A stretch of 28,744 bases of DNA from a virus: positions 1 to 28,744 of the IMG/VR virus record IMGVR_UViG_3300046808_000219. The stretch is one strand, 5' to 3'. This document shows, one piece after another, positions 1 to 9,200 of this stretch (position 1 is its first letter; each line of letters starts with the position of its first letter). The translations under genes and the position numbers were made by a program. Under the pieces are notes generated by a model. That model searched no databases. It had not been told where the DNA came from and worked only from the letters and a program-made list of their open reading frames with translations.

Positions 1-2
1 CG

Positions 3-950
3 CCTACGCCCACCGGCTTTACCTTATCACCAACGCCAACGGTTACAGAGACGCCTACGCCCACTGTAACAGTGACGCAGCCTCCCACACCCACGCCAAC
101 GGACCCAACCAAATGGACGACTAAAGACTGGGTTATGCTTGGTCTGGCTGCGCCAAACCTTATCAATAGCATTGTCGGTAAGGGTGAGGACGTTGGTACT
201 ATCACACCAGATAGAAGCGCTGTGAACTTTAACCCGCTGAATCGTCAGGCCGGCATCGGAACCTTTGATCCTTTTACATATGGGCAAGAGGGCCCCGGAT
301 ATCAGACGGCAGAGTTTGAGTTCTTCCAGCCGTATAGTGCGGCTCAGCCGACTCAATCATATACGCCTACCAATGTAACATGGACGCCGGGGGCTGACAT
401 TTACAAGTATACCCCTGAGGAGTTTGAGGCGATGAAAGCTGACGCAGCCGCACAGTACGGGACGAGAAGCGCATCGTTTAACAACTATCAGCAGATGCTT
501 GCTCAGCAAGTCGAGTCTGGCGCGTTGACGCTTGATCAGGCTCTTGCTGAGGCGCGCTCCTACGCTGAGCCATTCGGTGGTGCCATTATCCCCCAGAAGG
601 CTGATGGCGGATATATTGGTTACGCAGATGGTGGCGAACCTGAAGATGATATGATAAAGCATCTTATGGAATACCGCAAAGGTGGCGGTCATAACGGCCC
701 GGGCCCTGTCAAAGGCATTGGTAGCGGGCAGGAAGACAAGATCCCGGCGTGGCTTTCTGATGGTGAGTATGTCTGGAGCGCTCAAGATGTTGCCGATCTC
801 GGCGATGGCTCAACGGACGAAGGTGTAAGGCGGCTTGACAAGATGCGTCAAATGGTGCGCAAACAGGCAGGCCGGAAGGACGTGAAGAAGATCGCGAAGC
901 CGCAAAAGGGTATCGAGCAGATGCTCAAGGCGGTTGGAGGTAAGGCATAA
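3..950 (+). CDS. Virion-associated protein with Pro/Thr-rich N-terminus (5' partial)
   Basis: The frame is open to the left edge, so the true start lies outside; an internal GTG at 72 is not needed. The first ~35 codons are a Pro/Thr repeat, and a 14-base DNA motif (acgcctacgcccac) recurs about 50 bases apart, near 1-13 and 51-64. After it comes a hydrophobic-amphipathic stretch and a C-terminal segment with the pattern GxGSGQEDKIPAWLSDGEYV, then a basic tail. From family knowledge, this IPAxLSDGEYV block is common in uncharacterised proteins of the late structural module of podovirus-like phages, next to internal or tail proteins. It overlaps the next gene by TAATG at 947-951. The exact role (tail, core or ejected protein) cannot be assigned from sequence. 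Confidence 0.85.
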   Translation, partial: PTPTGFTLSPTPTVTETPTPTVTVTQPPTPTPTDPTKWTTKDWVMLGLAAPNLINSIVGKGEDVGTITPDRSAVNFNPLNRQAGIGTFDPFTYGQEGPGYQTAEFEFFQPYSAAQPTQSYTPTNVTWTPGADIYKYTPEEFEAMKADAAAQYGTRSASFNNYQQMLAQQVESGALTLDQALAEARSYAEPFGGAIIPQKADGGYIGYADGGEPEDDMIKHLMEYRKGGGHNGPGPVKGIGSGQEDKIPAWLSDGEYVWSAQDVADLGDGSTDEGVRRLDKMRQMVRKQAGRKDVKKIAKPQKGIEQMLKAVGGKA

Positions 951-1948
951 TGGCGGTTCAACAGACAACTACCCAGACCATCCTGCCGGAATGGTACACC
1001 CAGTACGCTCAGAACGTGCTGAGTAAGGCCTATGGAGCTACCTCTGAGCCTTATCGGAAGTACGTAACTAAGGACGCTGCTGGGAATGAGGTTCCTATCG
1101 CCCGTATCGCCGGCTTCCAGCCTGAGCAGGAAGAGGCTTTCGGTAAGTTCAAGTCCACGATGGGTAATTATCAGCCATACATTGGCGCTTCAACGCAGGC
1201 CCTTGGAGCCGGGACTCAATCCTTTACCGCTCCCGGCGTGGCTCAACGCTACATGAACCCATATCTGCAGAACGTAGTTTCTGGGATCGGGGCTATGGCT
1301 GGCCGCAATCTGTACGAGAACATCCTTCCTCAAGTGAATCGCACCTTCATTGGTGGTGGGACATTTGGTGGATCTCGCAGTGCTGAGTTCACCCAGCGCG
1401 CTATACGCGACGCGCAGGCCGCAGCACTTGAGAAACAAGTTGGTGCATTGAGCGAGGGTTATAAGAGCGCTGCAGACTTGTACGGTGCTGAGGCCGAACG
1501 CATGCTTGAGGCCGCGCCTCGCTTCGCTGAGCTTGGCGCACAAGAGCAGGAGCAACGGTTCGCTGACATCAAGGGCCTGCAGGATATCGGCTCTCTTCGC
1601 CAGCAGTTGGCGCAGCAGTCTGCCGACTTGGCCCGCCAAGACTTTGAAGAGCAGCGTGACTTCCCGTACCTTCAGGCTCAAAGGCTTGCGAATATCGGGG
1701 GCGCTCCTTCGGCCACTGGTTCTGGAACCCGAATTGAGACAGCTCCGGGGCCGTCTGGTACATCTCAGGCCCTTGGCACTGTGGCTACTATTGCGGGCCT
1801 TCTTGGTAAGACTGGCGCATTCGGCAGCCAAGGCTGGCTGTCTAAGATCTTCAAAGAAGGTGGTGAAGTCGAAGGGCCTGTGAAGGATGGCAAGCGCAAT
1901 CTGAAGCACCCGATGCATGGTCTCGGCTGGTTGAAGGATGTGAAATAA
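950..1948 (+). CDS. Phage structural (tail or internal virion) protein, 332 aa
   Basis: The ATG at 950 overlaps the upstream stop (TAATG), so translation is probably coupled. The protein is Gln/Ala-rich and mostly helical. Features seen: an N-terminal LPEWYTQYAQ segment, the motif YMNPYLQNVV near residues 100-109, a Gly-rich turn (FIGGGTFGGSR) near residues 133-143, and a long Glu/Gln-rich helix. The C-terminal end (about residues 300-332) is Gly/Lys-rich. From family knowledge, the YMNPY plus GxxGGSR combination occurs in uncharacterised virion proteins encoded just upstream of very large ejected proteins in podovirus-like phages. It has no catalytic motif. The structural assignment rests on position and pattern, not on a named family. 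Confidence 0.82.
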   Translation: MAVQQTTTQTILPEWYTQYAQNVLSKAYGATSEPYRKYVTKDAAGNEVPIARIAGFQPEQEEAFGKFKSTMGNYQPYIGASTQALGAGTQSFTAPGVAQRYMNPYLQNVVSGIGAMAGRNLYENILPQVNRTFIGGGTFGGSRSAEFTQRAIRDAQAAALEKQVGALSEGYKSAADLYGAEAERMLEAAPRFAELGAQEQEQRFADIKGLQDIGSLRQQLAQQSADLARQDFEEQRDFPYLQAQRLANIGGAPSATGSGTRIETAPGPSGTSQALGTVATIAGLLGKTGAFGSQGWLSKIFKEGGEVEGPVKDGKRNLKHPMHGLGWLKDVK

Positions 1949-3225
1949 TGGCTTTCATGGACGATGATAGAATCCGCCGTGCACAGCGACTCGCATTCTT
2001 AGCTCGGTCTGGGGTGCCCGACGTATTTATGCCGGGTGCTCCTCCTCCCGCGCAGGCAACGCCATCAACACCTCTTCCCGGTACGCCTATGGACAGAGCT
2101 GTTGTCGCTCCCCAGTCTGAGAGCGCAGTCAATCCTCAGTACGATGAGTTCGCTGCGCTTCGCGGATTGATCACGCCTCGTGAATTTACGCCGACTGGCA
2201 ATAAAGAGATTGATGCGATCCTAACACGCGGCTCCCAGACAAGGCAGGCTGGAGCGCGGAATATACTTGATATTCTCTCTAAGGCTCGCATGAATCCTGA
2301 AGAGGAATCTCTTCTCAATGAGCGTCGTGCGCGCACAGCCAAGGATCTAGAGCGCCTTGAGAGTGATAAGAAGCAGGAAGGCTGGGATGCACTAGCTCGA
2401 GCTGGTCTTAAGATGGCTCAGAGCAACAGCCCGTATTTTATGCAGGCTCTGGCATCTGGTCTGGAAGCCGGCATCCAAGGCTTAGACGAAGCCAAGCTTA
2501 GGCGCGAAGAGAAGCGTTCCCGCCTGCAGGCTGCAGATGAAGACCTTCGTCTGGCCGTTATTCGTGGTCGTCAGTCTGCACAGGATCGTGCTCTCTCCGT
2601 TTATAATGCTGCAATTGCTGCAGGTGAAACTGAAGAGCGTGCGCAGGCTGCTGCTCGCAAGGCTGCAGAGGAAGAAGCCACACTACCTCAGCGTCTCGAG
2701 ATGGCTAAGCTTGAGGTCGAGGGCAAGAGACTTGATAACAAGCTGACTGCAGCCAGAACTGTTGACGCCCTGCGTGGCCCGAGCGGTGGAAGCAGCGGGG
2801 GTGGTGGTGACGGCACGCCGGGGCCAAGACCGCTTCCTCCGGGCGCGCGCGCTGAAGCTCAGGGCCGTCTCGCCACTGCATATTCAGAGCAGGATGAGGC
2901 GTATCGTGATTGGGTTGCCGCTGGAAAACCGCTCATTGGAAAGGTTAAAGAAGGCACTGACGAGTGGTCTGCGGCGAGCGCATACGAAGCAGCGCGCGGC
3001 AAAGTTAATAACATCCTGAAAATATTGGGTGAGCCGTCTCTCGGCCCCGCTCCCACCCGGACTGGTGGCCAGCGGATTACACAAGCTCAGCGCAGGGCTG
3101 CGGCTCCGCGTCCCGCTGCACGCCCCGCAAGTTCAGGAAGCTCTCTAAAGAAAGGTGACGTAGTCAACGGATATCGCTATAAAGGTGGTGATCCGAACGA
3201 CAAGAAAAACTGGACGAAGGCTTAA
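1948..3225 (+). CDS. Coiled-coil-rich virion protein, 425 aa
   Basis: The ATG overlaps the preceding stop (TAATG). A Pro-rich N-terminus (about residues 28-50) is followed by long charged helices rich in Arg, Glu and Ala (about residues 95-270) that look like coiled coil. A Ser/Gly linker near residues 275-290 leads to a second helical part, and the C-terminus carries GYRYKGGDPNDKKNW. That last motif (GyrfKGGDPxdxxNW) is a recurrent ending of phage structural proteins beside large internal virion proteins. No enzymatic motif is visible. It is likely a minor virion or internal core component made with its neighbours; the precise role is unknown. Confidence 0.8.
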   Translation: MAFMDDDRIRRAQRLAFLARSGVPDVFMPGAPPPAQATPSTPLPGTPMDRAVVAPQSESAVNPQYDEFAALRGLITPREFTPTGNKEIDAILTRGSQTRQAGARNILDILSKARMNPEEESLLNERRARTAKDLERLESDKKQEGWDALARAGLKMAQSNSPYFMQALASGLEAGIQGLDEAKLRREEKRSRLQAADEDLRLAVIRGRQSAQDRALSVYNAAIAAGETEERAQAAARKAAEEEATLPQRLEMAKLEVEGKRLDNKLTAARTVDALRGPSGGSSGGGGDGTPGPRPLPPGARAEAQGRLATAYSEQDEAYRDWVAAGKPLIGKVKEGTDEWSAASAYEAARGKVNNILKILGEPSLGPAPTRTGGQRITQAQRRAAAPRPAARPASSGSSLKKGDVVNGYRYKGGDPNDKKNWTKA

Positions 3226-3227
3226 TT

Positions 3228-6200
3228 ATGGCTCAACCTTGGGAACGCAAATGGAATGTGGTTCCGTCTGGCAGTTCCAAGCCGTGGGAAGTGGATTGGA
3301 AAAGTCCACAGTCCGGTCCTAAACTTTCTGAAGACCTCAAGCGCCGTCAGGCGGAGATCGAGGCTGAGATCAAGCGTCGTCAGGCGCAGATCGAAGAGGA
3401 TCGTCGCAAAGCTGAAGCAGCCCGATCCGCCCCAAAATCATTCTTTGAGCTTCTCACTCGCGGCGTAACTGGCGGCGAGACTGAAGAGGCTGGTGTTCGT
3501 GATGACGCCAAGGCATTTGAGGCGCGCGCTGCCGCAAATAAGCAGGCCATCGATGCATTAAACCGTGAGCGTCAATTTATTCAGGAGCAAGGTCGGCCTG
3601 TTCCTAAGTTGACCACGACTGGTCGTATCCGTGAAGCAGCCAAGGCTCTTCCTGCGCAGGCTATTCGTAGCACATCACAGTTTGCAGGCAGCGCAGGCGT
3701 TATCCCGGGCGTTGGCGAAGACTTTGCGCGGCGCATGGAGCAGCGTGGTGAGAATGTAGTCAAAAGCCTTGGTTTGCAGGAAAGTGAAGAGGTTCAATTT
3801 GATCCTCTCCAGCAGGCTATTAGTGGTGTCACTGGGGGCATCGGCAGTCTGATTCCATACGTTGGGACTGAGCTTGCTGGTCGTGGTGTCGCTCGTGGCT
3901 TGCGTGCCGTCGAGGCTGCTCGTGCGGCAGACCTTGCACTCAAGGCTTCTCGTGGCGCACAGGCCTCACTCGGCGCTGGTCAGGGGGCTGCGCAACAGCG
4001 TCAGCAGATTGAAGAGTTCGAGCGTGAGACGGGCCAGACAGTGTCTCCATTCCGCCGCTCCGCTTCTCAGTTTGGCGGTTTAGTAATTGGCTTATCGGAA
4101 GCGCTACCCATCCCGGGCATGGCTCAGACAGGTGTCGCGCGTATTGCAGCAGAGGGTCTGAAGAACCGAATCGTTAAGTCTGCCATTGAAGAGAGTGCGC
4201 AGGAAGGTGGCGCACAGCTCGCTCAGAATGTCATCGAAGCTGCGGGTTACAATCCTGAGAAGGTTCGCAATCTTGGTGAAGATGTTCTTGAGAATGCGAC
4301 TCTTGGTGCCATCACTGGCGGTATTGTAAGCGGGACAACTGGTGGCGCACAGGCTATCTTCGAGCGCGGCAAGCCTGCACCGGCTGGAAATGTTCCTCCT
4401 CCTCCGCCCGGTGCAGAAGCTAAACCTCTGCGCACAACGACGGTTACCTATCCTAACCGGGAAGACCCGACGAATCCAGTTACGCGCACGCTCGATGTAC
4501 TGAGTGAACCTGACACTGACGGTTACATCACTGTGCGTGATGATACTGGAAAAGCGTTTGAAATGAAGGCCGCTGACCTTGAGGAGCTGGAGATCGCATC
4601 TCCCGCCTACAAGGTTACTCCTGAGACTGAAGCTCCACCTCCCACTCCGACAGTGGACCGTGCGACGATTACTGAGCGCCTGCGTCTAGCAAGTGGCACG
4701 CCTGAAGGTAAGAAGCCTGTTGGTCGCGTCATGTCTTTGGCGAATGACGTAGCATCTGCACTCGAGGCAGAAGATCCTGTCGCTGCACAACGGGCAATCC
4801 AGTCTCGCATGAACGCTCTGGCTGCCAGCCGTATGGCTGAGGAGACAAAGGCGCAGCGTCAGGCTGAGATCGATGAGGCGCAGAGCATCGTCAATGATTA
4901 TCGCGTCGAGTTCGCACGCGCGCGTGCAGCAGCTCCTGCGCGTGTTGAGGCCCCGGCTATTGAGCCCTCGTCTGTTGAGCAGGCTATCGATCAGAACTTG
5001 GGGCTTGCGGCAGAGGACGAAGCACGCGCTGCTGCTGAGCGCGAACGATTGAAGCTTGAGAGTGATTTGGAGACTGCGTCTCTGATTGGTCAGGGATCTC
5101 CAATCCGTCAGGCGCAGACAGAACGGCAGCAACTCTTCGACTCCATCATTAACGATGATACAGTTGAGAACCCGGCTGCCACCTTCCGGCAGGCGCTGCG
5201 TGATCGCGGCTATCCGAACACCGAACTGAATGAGGCAGAGCGCCGTCAGGTACAGGCGCGACTTGCATTTGAGCAGGCTCCCATCGTGGAGGAAGAACCA
5301 GTTGCAGGTGAGCCCACCGAAGTCCCAGCACCGCCTTCCGCTGCCCCGCCCGAGGTGGTTGCTGGGGCAGCCGAGCCAGTGATTGAAGAAGAGGGTGTTT
5401 CGCCTGTTCCCACTGCGCCCCCCACTGTTGTCACCGCGCCGCCTTCCGCGCCTGCTGCTGCACCCGCTGCCGCCCCTGCTGAAGCCCCAGTTAAGCTAAC
5501 GCCATACGAAAATGTGGCGATGTCTATCGTCTATTATCCGTCAGGCGCTGAGTACTCATACATTGGGGCAAAAGAGCCAGAGTGGGGGCCTCCTGCAAGG
5601 GACCGTGATCGTTCCTTGGAGAGGTATTCTCCGGGTTATGATTACGATACGGCTCGTGCCTTTGTGGGGAGGAGGGACATCGATGCCGTTGAGGTTAAAA
5701 ATGGCATACTTCCTAATGGCGAAAAGGTAACGACCGTTTCCGTTATTGTACCTTCGGTAGACGAGACTCTCGGTGACCGTGGCAATCATACTGGTGTTAC
5801 ATTCTGGTTTCGCGGCGCATATCCGGCAGACCTTGCGTCTACTATTGAAACTGCACAGACGGTTGCAAAGTGGATCGCTAATCCGAGTAACTCAAAGAAG
5901 TCTAATGGTCCGCTGAATAGCATCGGGAACAAAGCCCTAGAATACGTTGCTGATCTCGGCGGTCGGGAGCCATCAGAGTCTACTGATTACAACCCCAACC
6001 TCCTGTCATCTCCTAACACGGTTGTCGCTCCCGACATCGCTGCCGCTGCCGCTGACATTCAGAGCAGGTTGGATGCGGGCGAAACCCACATTCAGGTTGT
6101 TCTTGCGGAAGAGCCGGGTGTTCCTGCTGTTGCTCTGGGCGAGGAGCCTACTCCGTCTGCTATGGCTGGCGAGCTGGCCGGCGCTCCCGTCACGGCGCAG

Positions 6201-9200
6201 GAAGCTACCGACTACGATGCTCGCAAGGCTCTACGTGAAGATGCGCGAAACAAGCTGCGTGAAGTTCTGAAGGGCTTTGGCTTCGACAACATTACGGTGA
6301 TTGTCCGCGATCTTCTCGAGGGAGGTAAGCTCGCTGGCAGCTATGACCCTATGGACAGTATCATCCGCGTCGCCATGAACCCAGATGGCACGGTGATGGA
6401 GTCTGTGCTGTACCATGAGCTGGTGCATTACCTGAAGGATCATGGTTTCTTCAGTGATGCTGAGTGGAGCGCGATCCTGAAATTCGCCAAGCGCGATCTC
6501 GTTATGCGTGGCATCATTGAATATGCTTATCGCGGTGATACGCGGGCCAACAAGGACGAAGAGATCGTCGCCGAATCCTTCCGTGCATGGATGGCTGAGA
6601 GCGCAGAAGGATTCCAGAAAAAGAACAATGTGTTCGCGAAGGCCCGCCGTTTCCTTAATGCGATCCGAGACTTCTTCTTCAGCCAAAACCTGAATGATGC
6701 GAACGCTGTGTTCGATGCGATCCGCAATGGCGAGTTCGCGACGCGCGAAGACAAGGGCTCCGCTAAGCGCGCAGCATATTTTGCAGGCACAGCAGAGATG
6801 CCGGGCCGTCGCCCGATCTACGCTGGTCGTGGGATCACGGAAGCTCGTGAAGGCGAGAACGAGATCGATGCAGAAAATCGCCGCTTAATCGCCGAAGACT
6901 ATGCTGTCGCTCAGCAGATGGAGCAGGACGGTCAGGACGCTGCTACCATCCGCGTGGCTACAGGTTGGGAGCGTAACCCATACGATAACGAGTGGCGTTA
7001 CCTACAGCCTGACAACTTGGCACAGAAGAGAATGTTCCTCGAAGATCTGATTGAAGACTTCGATACTGCAAAGATGTCGAACCAAGATAAGTTTATCAGG
7101 GGTGGAGCCATCGAGCTTCAGGATCTCATTCGCCATCCAGAGCTTTATAAGATCTATCCTGAGGCGAAGAACATTCAAGTCTTTGTTAAGAAGTCTCTCC
7201 CGAACAATAATGTTCAAGGCTCATTTAACCCTGATAAAAAATCTATAACTCTCTACACTAAGGCAGTAGACCCTCTGGGTACGCTGCTCCATGAGGTTCA
7301 GCACTGGGTGCAGGACAAGGAAGGCTTTGCAGTCGGCGGCTCTCCTGAAGGTGTTTGGGAACAACTCAGCCCAGCTCAGAAAGCTGATGAGGGAATGATC
7401 TTCATTGATAAAATGAAGACCGAACTCGAGGCGAATAAGAGCGCCTCCGATATCCTGTCATTCTTGATTGATACTCTCGAAGGTGACCTCGGCCTATTCC
7501 CGACTGAGCAGCAGATTGAAGAGGCTATTGCCCCTTACTTCTTTGAAGACCCAGCCGCTGATGACGCTGGGATTGATACCGCCATTGACGCTATACGCAA
7601 ATTCAATGTTTATCGGGAAACATCTGGCATCCCTGCATTGCCAATCGACGCGACTGCGCTTTCCCTGATTGAAGGCGATATCAATTCTTATGCGTCTGAT
7701 CTTCAGTCGGCCATTGAGAATATGAGCACATGGGATGGCACTGATAAGACTTCCCCTGCCGCAAGAATGGCGAAGAAGTTCTTTGCTGAAGACGCTGATC
7801 GTGCATTCACCCGCTATCAGAATCTTGCCGGAGAGATCGAGGCCCGTGACGTATCTGCGCAGAAGGGCAAGACCCGGGAAGAATTGCGGGCCGTTGGCGC
7901 TCTGAAATCCGAGCGTGAGCGCAAGCCCGGTGAAGTCGTCGTCAGCCGCCGCGCTGAGGGGCCGTCTGCGTCAGCGGCTCCGAACCCGACTGTGCCGCCT
8001 AGCACAACCAAAGGTGCGAAGCTGGGCTTCATCACCAATATGCGCAACTTCATGAGCGACCTGTATCGGAAGCACATGTACAAGTATTCCGGCGCGCTGA
8101 AGCTGGACGAGAAGCTTGCGAATGCGTTGGGTGTGAAGAGACTGCCCAAGGAGATGTCGCTTGAAGATCGCGCTTCGATGTTCGAGACGATGCGCTCTGG
8201 TCTTCTCCGTGACTTCAAGCGCATGTGGTTCGATCCATTCAAGCGCGCAATCAAGGCGTCCGGTATCGATCCGCAAGATCTGTCGATGTATCTCTGGGCC
8301 CGCAGCGCAGCAGACCGCAACGCTCTGATTGCCGAGCGTAATCGTGACATGCCTGATGGCGGCTCTGGCCTGACGAACCTCGAGGCCGAGGCTATCCTTG
8401 CCTATTACAAGGCGTCTGGCCTGATGCGTAAGATGGAGCCGCTGATTAAACAGCACGATCAGCTCGTCGACTGGATGCTGAAGCAGCGGGTCAAGAATGG
8501 CCTGATGTCCAAGGCAGAGGCCGATCTACTGCGCAAGCAGCAGCCGTTCTACACGCCACTGAAGGGCTTCGCTGCCGACGGCGACATGTTCACAGCCGGT
8601 GATGAAGATCCGCACACTGATTACAAGGGCCCGTCACAGCTTGGTGTGCGTCCTCAGGACTACATCAAGACTGAAGGTCGTGCATCGATGCCGTTCGATC
8701 CAGTGTCGAACCTGATTTCAGATGCCATGTACCTGACCCAGCGGATCGCCCGTAACGACGTGGGCAAGCGTTTCGTCTCTATCGTGCGGGACTTCCCTGA
8801 TCTTCTTGGGGATGCGGTGAAGATCTATACGGACGACAAGCCGAAGATTGTCAGCAAGGGTATTGCTCCTCCGGGTTCGACGAAAAAGACGGTTGGCCCA
8901 ATGAACATGGCCGCGAACGCCAATAAGTTCATCGTCGTTAAGATTGATGGCAAGAATTATTACGTCGAGCTTAACGAGAAGAAGAGCGATGGCGCAATGC
9001 TGAAGCGCATGTTCGAGAACATGACGCCGAAGGATCTTGATGGCTTAGTGAAGGTCTTGGCCAAGCTAGGCAACCTCAAGAAGCAGATGCTCACGCGCTT
9101 TAACCCGCCGTTCTGGGTGTGGAACTTTGGCACTGACGTATACGACGCCATCGTCACTGCTATCTCAGAGAAGACGCGCGAAGGCAGTCCTGTCCAAGGC

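Noticed and set aside
1-64. Possible CRISPR-like short repeat
   Set aside because: The two copies of acgcctacgcccac encode a Pro/Thr linker in frame with the first gene; no regular spacers exist.
357-1918. Long - strand ORFs (142 aa and 242 aa) antisense to the structural genes
   Set aside because: They lie wholly inside well-supported + strand genes, have no start signals and look like shadows of GC-rich codon use.
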